Shown piece by piece: positions 1-5,814 of a stretch of 5,985 nt of DNA. Made by a program: the position numbers and the translations under genes. Origin of the DNA: an uncultured Corynebacterium sp. Lineage in GTDB: Bacteria > Actinomycetota > Actinomycetes > Mycobacteriales > Mycobacteriaceae. The stretch's first letter is position 1. Every line of letters starts with the position of its first letter. The notes below the pieces were generated by a model. That model was not told the origin of the DNA. It did not search any database and saw only the letters and a program-made list of their open reading frames with translations. The stretch is from assembly GCF_943912665.1 (NCBI RefSeq), contig NZ_CALTVG010000093.1, positions 1-5,985 of the forward strand, in the 5' to 3' direction.

Positions 1-55
1 CGAGGACGTCGAGGACATCATCGCGGACCTCGAGCGCGGCTTCGCGGCGGTGTAA
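1..55 (+). CDS. metY: 3' end of O-acetylhomoserine sulfhydrylase (partial)
   Basis: Only the last 17 codons and the TAA stop are inside the window, read from base 2: EDVEDIIADLERGFAAV. Cys/Met-metabolism PLP enzymes of the MetY type typically end in this way (an ED.. pattern, then DLE.GFAA). MetY makes homocysteine in the cytoplasm from O-acetylhomoserine and sulfide, the step after MetX. The call rests on this short tail plus metX downstream, since metY-metX is the standard order in Corynebacterium. The gene ends 11 bp before the stop of the convergent tetR gene. No strong terminator lies between them; the only possible stem is GCGCGG (34-39) with CCGCGC (61-66), with a long loop and no U-tract. 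What is unusual is that metX does not follow directly. Confidence 0.8.
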   Translation, partial: EDVEDIIADLERGFAAV

Positions 56-66
56 CGTCCCCGCGC

Positions 67-768
67 CTAACCCGGCACCCCGTCAAAAATCCCCCGCAGC
101 GCGCGACCTACTGAACGTAGGAAAAACTCCCCGGGATCGCGCAACGTACCGCTGCCAAAGTGGCCGAATACTTCGGCAGATATCAACCCGACGACCGTCA
201 CCCACAGGTCCATCCCCAGCTCCACCACGTCCGGGCTCAACCCGGGGGCCTCATCCCGCCCGATAGCATCGAGGTCCTCGGTCAACACGTCACCACGGGC
301 CCCCGCCGTCCCGCGCGGCCGCACGTCCTGGAGAAGACCGCCGAGCAGCCCGATCACTCGCGTGCCAGCCGCACCTGTCACCTCCGCCGGAGCGTGAAAG
401 TTGGCGACGGGACTGCCGTAGATCAATGCCCATCTCTGCGGGTACGCCAGCGCCCATTGTCGCATCGCCATCGCCAACACCCGGCACCGGTCTATCGCCG
501 TCGTCTCTTCCGCCAACGCGTCCAGTTCCGACTCCACTGCATCAGCAAGTTGCGTGTACGACGCGGCAATGAGCGTAGTCAGCAGCCCGTCCCGATCGGG
601 GATGTAGCGGTAAAGCGCTGACGGACTAACCCCGAGGTCGCGTGCCACTGCCCGTAGGTTCACCGCCTCCACACCCCCTTCATCAAGACGGGAAAAGGCA
701 AGCTGTTCGATCCGCTTCTCAGTTTGGATCCTCGCCAGGGCTCGTGGGCCTAACTTCTCGACGGTCAT
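67..768 (-). CDS. TetR-family transcriptional repressor (WHG-type C-terminal domain)
   Basis: A complete 233-aa protein of normal TetR length. Residues 15-62 form the N-terminal DNA-binding domain, with the helix-turn-helix at about 36-55 (VNLRAVARDLGVSPSALYRY) followed by PDRDGLL. The motif at 105-120 (WALAYPQRWALIYGSP) is typical of the TetR C-terminal WHG ligand-binding/dimerisation domain. Start: ATG at 768; no Shine-Dalgarno is visible, but a TAATGT box ends six bases upstream, so the mRNA may be leaderless. The gene diverges from the oxidoreductase gene at 874, and the shared region holds a palindrome repeated in degenerate form. By analogy with this arrangement in the family, it most likely represses itself and the oxidoreductase until an unknown small molecule binds. 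The ligand cannot be read from the sequence. The gene sits between metY and metX, where these two are usually adjacent, so it is probably an acquired cassette. Confidence 0.9.
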   Translation of the reverse strand: MTVEKLGPRALARIQTEKRIEQLAFSRLDEGGVEAVNLRAVARDLGVSPSALYRYIPDRDGLLTTLIAASYTQLADAVESELDALAEETTAIDRCRVLAMAMRQWALAYPQRWALIYGSPVANFHAPAEVTGAAGTRVIGLLGGLLQDVRPRGTAGARGDVLTEDLDAIGRDEAPGLSPDVVELGMDLWVTVVGLISAEVFGHFGSGTLRDPGEFFLRSVGRALRGIFDGVPG

Positions 769-774
769 GTCGCC

Positions 775-780
775 ACATTA
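775..780 (-). promoter_or_regulatory. Candidate -10 box of the tetR gene, leaderless layout
   Basis: On the minus strand TAATGT fits the TANNNT core of actinobacterial -10 elements. It is followed by six bases and then the ATG at 768, so transcription would start at or beside the A of the start codon. No convincing -35 is seen, and no ribosome binding site precedes the ATG, which agrees with a leaderless transcript. The 788-800 palindrome lies just upstream, in the spacer region of this promoter, so a bound repressor would also block tetR. Confidence 0.35.
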
Positions 781-787
781 ACAAACG

Positions 788-800
788 AGAACACTGTTCT
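788..800. promoter_or_regulatory. Probable TetR operator 1, perfect palindrome AGAACACTGTTCT
   Basis: AGAACA and TGTTCT form a 13-bp palindrome around one central C. A second TGTTCT follows immediately (801-806). The site lies between the divergent start codons, touches the -35 box of the oxidoreductase promoter and lies in the spacer of the tetR promoter. An operator here would let the 67-768 repressor close both genes. Binding by this repressor is inferred from position only. Confidence 0.65.
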
Positions 801-828
801 TGTTCTGAGCGTCAGTGCAGTTTAGGAT
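800..828 (+). promoter_or_regulatory. Promoter of the SDR-like oxidoreductase gene
   Basis: TTGTTC (800-805) and TAGGAT (823-828) are separated by exactly 17 bp and resemble the -35 and -10 boxes of a housekeeping sigma factor. Transcription should start near 835, leaving a leader of about 40 bases. Operator 1 overlaps the -35 edge and operator 2 lies at the start point, so the promoter looks built for repression by the divergent TetR protein. Confidence 0.55.
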
Positions 829-835
829 CAAACCG

Positions 836-847
836 AGAACACAATTC
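836..847. promoter_or_regulatory. Probable TetR operator 2, degenerate copy
   Basis: GAACACAATTC at 837-847 matches 9 of 11 bases of GAACACTGTTC in operator 1. The longer direct repeat CGAGAACAC occurs at 786-794 and 834-842, 48 bp apart. A further AGAACA half-site lies at 855-860. The copy falls at the predicted transcription start of the oxidoreductase gene, where a bound repressor would hinder RNA polymerase. It is weaker evidence than operator 1 because one arm is imperfect. Confidence 0.45.
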
Positions 848-873
848 ACAATTAAGAACAGGGGTCTCGAAAA

Positions 874-1770
874 ATGGGTTCGACACTGATCATCGGCTTT
901 GGAGCGGTTGGACAGGCCGTGACGCGGCGTCTCATCGATACCGAATCACCTGTCACCGTGTTGGCGCGCTCCAATCGTCCGGTACCCGCCGGTGCCGATC
1001 TCGTTGTGGGAGATGCCGCGTCAGCCACCGACCTGCTGCGAGCGCTTGAAGCCAGTGGCGCCGACCGCGTCATTTGCTGCGTCCACGCTCCATACACTGA
1101 GGCCGCCTGGCGCGATCAGCTCATCCCATTAGAGCGAACAGTCCTTGGCGCCGCAGAGGAAGCGGACGCCCACGTCACCTTTCCGGAATCCGTCTATGCT
1201 TTCGGCCCAGACGAACATACGGTGACTGCGGAGAGCCGTGTGAGCGCGATCGTCGGCAAACCTGGAGTTCGTACCGAGCTGATTGCCGCACGCGACGCTT
1301 CCTCCGTCCCGACCGCTTCGGTGGTTGCCTCTGACTTGTACGGTCCCGGCTGCGGCGCTTCGATGGTCGCCCAATCGCTCATCATCGACCGGATACGCTC
1401 CGAAAAGCGGCCCCTGGCCCTGATCGATGCCGACACGCCCCATGCGTTCACCTTCGTCGGCGACTACGCACGAGCACTTGTCGACGCCTCGGCAAAACGC
1501 ACCAGCGGAATCACCCTCACCCCCACAGCCGGACCGATTACGCAGCGCGAGTTCGCAACTCTCGCGGCGGGAGCTTACGGGGTTAAACAGCGCCGCCCGC
1601 TAACCCTTCGGCCGTGGATGCTGCAACTTGCAGGAATAGTCGATGAAAATATTGGAGGCTTACAGGAGATGACGTGGCTATGGGACAGCCCTCGAGCTCT
1701 CGAGTCCGACCTGGCCTGGGCACCGACCCCTTACCGTGACGGGCTTGCAGCTACGGCCTCTTTTGAATAA
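874..1770 (+). CDS. NAD(P)-binding oxidoreductase, atypical SDR / epimerase-like
   Basis: A complete 298-aa cytoplasmic protein with no signal peptide or membrane segment. The Rossmann motif is at residues 5-20 (GFGAVG at 8-13). The second strand ends VLARS (29-33), and the Arg there suggests NADP(H) rather than NAD(H). GD at 46-47 and the segment ending RVICCVHAP fit the following strands. ESVYAFGP, DLYGPG and HAFTFVGDYARALV are typical of extended or atypical SDRs of the NAD-dependent epimerase/dehydratase family. The usual YxxxK catalytic pair is not evident, so it may be an atypical SDR with another chemistry or a binding-only role. The substrate is unknown. The ATG at 874 follows a weak GGGG (861-864) at nine bases. 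It is divergent from, and probably repressed by, the TetR gene at 67-768. GC is somewhat below that of metX. Confidence 0.85.
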   Translation: MGSTLIIGFGAVGQAVTRRLIDTESPVTVLARSNRPVPAGADLVVGDAASATDLLRALEASGADRVICCVHAPYTEAAWRDQLIPLERTVLGAAEEADAHVTFPESVYAFGPDEHTVTAESRVSAIVGKPGVRTELIAARDASSVPTASVVASDLYGPGCGASMVAQSLIIDRIRSEKRPLALIDADTPHAFTFVGDYARALVDASAKRTSGITLTPTAGPITQREFATLAAGAYGVKQRRPLTLRPWMLQLAGIVDENIGGLQEMTWLWDSPRALESDLAWAPTPYRDGLAATASFE

Positions 1771-1773
1771 AAA

Positions 1774-1811
1774 GTAGACCGCTTAGTCCGCTTTGTATCT
1801 AAGCGGTCTAC
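1774..1811. promoter_or_regulatory. Inverted repeat before metX, candidate McbR-type operator
   Basis: GTAGACCGCTTAG (1774-1786) and CTAAGCGGTCTAC (1799-1811) are perfect 13-base complements separated by 12 bases. The published binding site of McbR, the TetR-type master regulator of methionine and cysteine genes in C. glutamicum, is TAGAC-N6-GTCTA. The left arm gives TAGACcgcttaGTCcg (1775-1790), 8 of 10 defined bases, and the right arm ends in GTCTA (1806-1810). The outer half-sites are 26 bases apart, 20 more than in the standard site, or about two helical turns. The repeat covers the -35/-10 region of metX. As RNA it could also fold into a stable hairpin, but no U-tract follows on the plus strand; on the minus strand TTTTTATTCAAAA follows it, though no minus-strand gene is there to terminate. 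Confidence 0.6.
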
Positions 1812-1814
1812 AGT
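1809..1814 (+). promoter_or_regulatory. Candidate -10 box of metX, leaderless layout
   Basis: TACAGT fits TANNNT and shares four of six bases with TATAAT. Seven bases separate it from the ATG at 1822, so transcription would begin at or next to the start codon. Leaderless mRNAs are common in corynebacteria. No clear -35 is seen. The box overlaps the right arm of the 1774-1811 inverted repeat, so an operator protein there would directly block it. Confidence 0.45.
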
Positions 1815-1821
1815 GTGTTCC

Positions 1822-2985
1822 ATGTGTGACACCAGCTCGGCCGCACCCCAGCTGCCCCCAGAGGGCGAACAGCGCGTCGTTTCCATTGGTGACCTCGCCA
1901 CCGAGGCTGGCGTGACGATCCGCGACGCAAGCATTGCTTTTCGGCGCTGGGGCGCTTTCCGCGGCGACCTAGGCGGCAAGAACAACATCCTGCTGGTGGA
2001 ACACGCGCTAACCGGTGACTCCGACGCCGCCGACTGGTGGTGCGAAGCCATCGGCCCCGGCAAGGCGCTGGACACCGACGAGTGGTGCGTGATCTGCACC
2101 AACGCGCTGGGCTCCTGCTACGGCTCCACCGGGCCAGCCAGCGAGCACCCCGATGGTGGTGTCTGGGGCTCGCGCTTCCCGGCGATCAATATGCGCGACA
2201 TGGTCCACGCCGAGCGCGCATTTCTGGAAGCCCTGGGCATCGGGCGTGTCCACGCGATCATCGGTGGCTCCATGGGCGGCGCGCGCACCTTGGAGTGGAC
2301 CCTGCTCTACCCCGAGGCCGTGGACTACGCGCTGGTGCTTGCGGTGTCCGCCCGGGCAAGCGCCTGGCAGATTGGTATCCAGTCCGCCCAGATCACCTCC
2401 ATCACCCAGGACCCGGACTGGCACGGCGGCGACTACCACGGCACCGGCTGCGCCCCGGACGCCGGCCTGGCCGCCGCGCGCCGCATCGCGCACCTGACCT
2501 ACCGCGGCGAGCTGGAAATCGACGAGCGTTTCGGCACCTCCGCCCAGGCGGGCGAGAACCCGCTCGGGCCGTTCCGCGCCGACGGCCAACGCTTCGCCGT
2601 GCAGTCGTACCTGGAACACCAGGGCACAAAGCTCACCCAGCGTTTCGACGCCGCCAGCTACGTCACCCTCACCGAAGCCCTCAACCGCCACGACGTGGGG
2701 CGCGACCGCGGCGGGCTGAACAAAGCGCTGGCCTCGTCCACGGTGCCGACCATGATCGTGGGCGTGGACACCGACATCTTGTACCCCTACCACCAGCAGG
2801 AACACCTCTCCCGCAACCTGGGCAACCTGCTCGCCATGGCGAAGCTGTCCTCGCCGGTCGGCCACGACGCCTTCCTCGTGGAGGCCCGCCAGATGGACCG
2901 GATCCTGCGCAACTTCATCTCGCTGACGCACGAAACCCCATCCGCGCGCGAGGTCGCCGCGGAGCGCGGCGCCTACGACATCTAG
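1822..2985 (+). CDS. metX: Homoserine O-acetyltransferase
   Basis: An alpha/beta-hydrolase enzyme that transfers acetyl from acetyl-CoA to L-homoserine, giving O-acetylhomoserine for MetY; it is the first committed step of methionine synthesis in the cytoplasm. It is 387 aa from ATG 1822, close to the 377 aa of the C. glutamicum protein. HALTGDSDAADWW and CVICTNALGSCYGSTGP are family signatures. The nucleophile is Ser150 in GGSMGG, the acid is Asp318 in VDTDILYPYHQQEH, and the base is His348 in SPVGHDAF. An in-frame GTG at 1813 would add three residues, but it lies inside the likely -10 box, and neither start has a free Shine-Dalgarno, so the leaderless ATG is preferred. GC and codon use are high and typical of the core genome. 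No terminator follows: the DUF262 gene starts 10 bp on and is probably co-transcribed. Confidence 0.97.
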   Translation: MCDTSSAAPQLPPEGEQRVVSIGDLATEAGVTIRDASIAFRRWGAFRGDLGGKNNILLVEHALTGDSDAADWWCEAIGPGKALDTDEWCVICTNALGSCYGSTGPASEHPDGGVWGSRFPAINMRDMVHAERAFLEALGIGRVHAIIGGSMGGARTLEWTLLYPEAVDYALVLAVSARASAWQIGIQSAQITSITQDPDWHGGDYHGTGCAPDAGLAAARRIAHLTYRGELEIDERFGTSAQAGENPLGPFRADGQRFAVQSYLEHQGTKLTQRFDAASYVTLTEALNRHDVGRDRGGLNKALASSTVPTMIVGVDTDILYPYHQQEHLSRNLGNLLAMAKLSSPVGHDAFLVEARQMDRILRNFISLTHETPSAREVAAERGAYDI

Positions 2986-2995
2986 AGTGGGGTTT

Positions 2996-4573
2996 ATGAG
3001 TGATGCGATGACCCAAAGCACCTCTACTCTGGAAGTGGAGGAACTTGTACAGCTTGCGCGTAAAGGGACAATTCGCGTACCAGATTTTCAACGCCCTTTT
3101 CGGTGGCAGCAATCAGACGCAGTCAAGTTATTCGAAAGCATTCTCGAAGGCTACCCAATTGGCAACCTTCTGTTCTGGGAACGACCTGGGACTCACGGGA
3201 CAGTTTCGCTCGGTGATCTAGACATAACCGCACAGCCCGACGCGCATGCGTTATGGGTAGTAGACGGACAACAGCGCACCACAGTTATCGTTAACGTCCT
3301 TACAGAAGGGACGACCAATCCTGCCTTCGATGTAGTTTATAATCTTCAGACAAAAGAAATTGTCGCCGCAGGTCGCGATCCCGACTCGGAGGTTCCTCTT
3401 TATGTCGCCACCGATCTTCAACGGATCCTTCACTGGGTGATCGATCACCCACTACACAAAGAGCATATAGACGAAATCAGTCGCGTCGGCGCCACTATTC
3501 GCCGCTACAAGATAGCAACCTTCACTGTCCGCGGACGAGAAGAACCTGTGGTGAGAGACATCTTCGATCGGCTAAACAACACCGGCAAACGCCTCACCCG
3601 AGCGGAGGTATTTCACGCTTTGCACCACAACGGAGGTGAAGAGCCGTCAGATTTAGAAGAGATAGCAGCATTCGTCGACGCTCATACAGGCTTCGGCACA
3701 GTACCCAAAAACGTGGCTCTCAACTGTGTTCTCGCAACTAGAGGGCATGATATCAGTCGAGATTTACACCATGAGTTTCTTGACGACGGTGACCGACTCT
3801 CCGCTTTCGAAAGCACAGCGGCAGCAATGCGTAGCGCAATCTCATTTTTGCAACAGCATGCTGGTGTCCCCCATTATGACTTCCTGCCATATCCGAACCT
3901 GTTAGTAGTACTGACTCGTATTTCCCGGTACTTCGCGACTGAGCTTTCTAACAATCCCCGGGCAGTCGACCGACTGCGCGTGTGGTTCTGGCGGGCAGCC
4001 TCCCGCCCACAATCTGCAACCACCGCAGAAGCGCGCAAGTTACTTGGATCAATAGAAGAACATTCCTTAAGCAGCACCCTACAGTCCCTTTTGGATAGCC
4101 CATTCGAACTACGAGCGTTATCTGTGGCACCAATGCGGAAAGGTACCGCTGCCTCGAAAATCCTCTCTTGCCTGTATTGGATGCACGACCCTCTTTCATC
4201 TACAACCGGCGAACCAGTAACCGTCGACCAACTTGCTTCGATGGAAGGATCACATCTCACACAGGTACTCCCACGTACGAAGCTACCTTCTTCATTTTCC
4301 TCCAGTTTCGCGAGATTTCTCTTAGACCCTTCTCTAGACGGGGTAGACCTACGTGACTGGCAAATCGAGGCTCCGTCGCACTCGTATCTGGAATCTCATT
4401 TTTTTGACCCTGCGACAGTAGGAGTAGGCGACGTAGCGGAGTTACTAAGACAGCGCTCCGACCTGATGCAGAAATACTTTGATGGAAAATTGGCTAAATT
4501 AACTCTTGTCACCCCTAATGGCAAAGGTGCTATTGAACCTGAATTGCTCGAGCTCCCAGAGGCCGATGAATGA
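2996..4573 (+). CDS. DUF262 (DGQQR motif) protein, no clear HNH domain
   Basis: A 525-aa soluble protein. The N-terminal half is a DUF262 (GmrSD N-terminal/ParB-like) domain: PDFQRPFRW at 29-37, GYPIG at 52-56, the nucleotide-binding DGQQR at 90-94, and FDRLNNTGKRLTRAE at 190-204, the usual 'N..G..L...E' signature. DUF262 domains occur in modification-dependent restriction and defence proteins (GmrS/GmrSD, BrxU, SspE), where DGQQR is linked to nucleotide hydrolysis. The C-terminus keeps the typical ending (ESHFFD at 466-471, then an R...L...I-like helix). The HNH/DUF1524 nuclease core is not recognisable; only GSHLTQVLPR around His420 resembles its start, without the Asn-rich remainder. ATG 2996 is chosen because G-rich GTGGGG (2987-2992) precedes it; ATG 3008 is possible, and GTG 2987 would leave no binding site. 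Its end overlaps the HipA-like start by four bases. It may sense, inhibit or assist that kinase; this is inference. Confidence 0.88.
   Translation: MSDAMTQSTSTLEVEELVQLARKGTIRVPDFQRPFRWQQSDAVKLFESILEGYPIGNLLFWERPGTHGTVSLGDLDITAQPDAHALWVVDGQQRTTVIVNVLTEGTTNPAFDVVYNLQTKEIVAAGRDPDSEVPLYVATDLQRILHWVIDHPLHKEHIDEISRVGATIRRYKIATFTVRGREEPVVRDIFDRLNNTGKRLTRAEVFHALHHNGGEEPSDLEEIAAFVDAHTGFGTVPKNVALNCVLATRGHDISRDLHHEFLDDGDRLSAFESTAAAMRSAISFLQQHAGVPHYDFLPYPNLLVVLTRISRYFATELSNNPRAVDRLRVWFWRAASRPQSATTAEARKLLGSIEEHSLSSTLQSLLDSPFELRALSVAPMRKGTAASKILSCLYWMHDPLSSTTGEPVTVDQLASMEGSHLTQVLPRTKLPSSFSSSFARFLLDPSLDGVDLRDWQIEAPSHSYLESHFFDPATVGVGDVAELLRQRSDLMQKYFDGKLAKLTLVTPNGKGAIEPELLELPEADE
3434..3451. repeat. Perfect 18-bp palindrome inside the DUF262 gene
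   Basis: TGGGTGATCGATCACCCA reads the same on both strands without a spacer, in the codons for HWVIDHPLH (residues about 146-154). A perfect palindrome this long is not expected often in 6 kb. It could be a protein-binding site (for example autoregulation inside the operon) or simply chance imposed by codons; nothing in the protein family requires it. Confidence 0.5.
4558..4562 (+). promoter_or_regulatory. Ribosome binding site of the HipA-like gene
   Basis: AGAGG lies seven bases before the ATG at 4570 and within the last codons of the DUF262 gene. With the ATGA overlap (4570-4573) it supports this start and translational coupling, so that ribosomes finishing the first protein can begin the second. 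Confidence 0.6.
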
Positions 4574-5814
4574 GCGACCTACAAGCGACTGTTTTCTTAC
4601 ACGGAGAGGCCGTCGGAGATTTAAAACAAGTTGGAAACGATCTTACTTTTCGGTTCCGCGAAAGTTATATCACCGACCTCCGTCGCCCTACCCTCGGGAC
4701 ACACTTCAACGCTCATCTACATAATTCTTTCGTCGGGTCAGTCGCCGCTCCTACATGGTTCGACCACCTGCTGCCAGAAGGGCAACTGAAGAAGCTTGTT
4801 GAACATGCGTTTCACCGGTCAAACTTAAGTAAGTTAGAACTATTACTGGCTCTGGGGCACGATCTCCCCGGTGCAGTCGAGATTTTGCCTGCGCAAGAAA
4901 CCTCCCCATACTCCCCTACTCACAGATCCACTCCTCCAGAACAAATTTCATCCGCGTCAGATTCAGAGGTAAATCCACTCCGCTTCTCTCTAGCTGGCTT
5001 AAATCTTAAGTTCTCAGGAGCCAACTTAGGCGAGAGGTTCGTCGCCGGAGCGAAAGACGCAAGCGGCAAGCCCAGCATCCTCAAACTCCCTGACTCAAGA
5101 TTCCCCAACTTGCCGGTCAACGAGAATCTCACCATGCGACTCGCTTCGGAAGCTGGCATCAACGTTCCGCAAACTTCCCTCGTCCATCGCGAAAATATCG
5201 AGAACGTAGCGGAACATAACTTCGCAGGAGAAGCATGGGGTTACATGATCGATCGTTTCGACCGGGCCCCCAACGCGCGAGTGCACATCGAAGATTTCTT
5301 GCAGGTAAGGGGTCAAGAACTGAGCGACGCAGCAAAATACACCGGAAACCAGCAAACTCTTTTCAACATTGTTCGTAGTTACACCGACATGGGAGACTAT
5401 GTCGAGGCGATCCGTCGCTTTGTGTTTAACTGTCTAGTCGGAAACGCGGATGCGCATTGGAAGAACTGGTCGCTGATATACCCTGACCGCGTTACACCCA
5501 AGCTGTCCCCAGCCTACGACCTAGTCACAGTCGGATACTACGCCGATAAGGTTTACGGACCTGGTTTGAACGTAGATACAGACCTCGCATTGCCGCTAAA
5601 CAAGGCCAAGACAATTGAAAAGTGCACTGTCAAACAGCTAAAGACAGTTTCGGGTCCTCGCCTCCTAAATGATCCAGATTTCCCAGACCGTGTCATAACT
5701 TTAACCCGAGAAATTAGAGAAACTCTTCTTGACGCAGAGCCCAACCACCCACTGGAAGAACCAATTCTACAGTATATCCAGCGTGTCTCCGTTCCAGCGT
5801 TGCGTTGGATATGA
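4570..5814 (+). CDS. HipA-family serine/threonine kinase (toxin-like), without HipB partner
   Basis: A 414-aa protein, full length for HipA. The N-terminal subdomain (1-108) carries VFLHGEAVGDL, LTFRF and FDHLLPEGQ. A Ser/Pro-rich linker (109-135) leads to the kinase. FSLAGLNLKFS (139-149) is the glycine/P-loop with Ser140 aligned to the autophosphorylated Ser150 of E. coli HipA; the usual AGAQEK core is altered to AGLNLK. ILKLP gives the ATP lysine (Lys172), followed by N/E residues (184-186), DRFDR, IEDF (240-243), GNADAHWKN with catalytic Asp294, and LSPAYDL with metal-binding Asp317. All key residues appear present, so activity is likely. E. coli HipA phosphorylates GltX and halts translation; the target here is unknown. 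HipA is normally encoded after the HTH antitoxin HipB. None is seen: a DUF262 gene overlaps the start by four bases instead. It is not HipBST-like, because the N-subdomain is fused. Confidence 0.92.
   Translation: MSDLQATVFLHGEAVGDLKQVGNDLTFRFRESYITDLRRPTLGTHFNAHLHNSFVGSVAAPTWFDHLLPEGQLKKLVEHAFHRSNLSKLELLLALGHDLPGAVEILPAQETSPYSPTHRSTPPEQISSASDSEVNPLRFSLAGLNLKFSGANLGERFVAGAKDASGKPSILKLPDSRFPNLPVNENLTMRLASEAGINVPQTSLVHRENIENVAEHNFAGEAWGYMIDRFDRAPNARVHIEDFLQVRGQELSDAAKYTGNQQTLFNIVRSYTDMGDYVEAIRRFVFNCLVGNADAHWKNWSLIYPDRVTPKLSPAYDLVTVGYYADKVYGPGLNVDTDLALPLNKAKTIEKCTVKQLKTVSGPRLLNDPDFPDRVITLTREIRETLLDAEPNHPLEEPILQYIQRVSVPALRWI

Noticed and set aside
34..66. Terminator between metY and the convergent tetR gene
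   Set aside because: GCGCGG/CCGCGC can pair but the loop is 21 bases and no T-run follows on either strand.
160..621. Plus-strand open frame opposite the TetR gene
   Set aside because: No domain, no ribosome binding site, and composition expected from the complement of the TetR coding frame.
1774..1811. Rho-independent terminator for the oxidoreductase gene
   Set aside because: The stem is strong, but on the plus strand it is followed by AGTGTGTTCC and the metX start, not by a U-run. The T-run is on the minus-strand side, where no gene needs a terminator. The TAGAC/GTCTA ends suggest an operator.
2987..2995. GTG at 2987 as start of the DUF262 protein
   Set aside because: It begins one base after the metX stop region and would consume the G-rich sequence that can serve as ribosome binding site for ATG 2996; the added residues match no family feature.
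2008..3021. Long open frames on the minus strand and in another plus-strand frame (2037-2999) across metX
   Set aside because: They are by-products of the high-GC codon pattern of metX; the products are rich in Arg, Gly, Pro and Ala, have no recognisable domain, and overlap an unambiguous enzyme gene.
2986..3060. A hidden small HipB-like gene before the DUF262 gene
   Set aside because: Only 10 bp separate metX and the DUF262 start, and no HTH pattern is visible at the N-terminus of the DUF262 protein or in other frames between it and the kinase gene.
5794..5808. Hairpin CCAGCG-TTG-CGTTGG as terminator of the HipA-like gene
   Set aside because: It is a short six-pair stem including one G-U pair, lies inside the coding sequence, and no U-tract follows.
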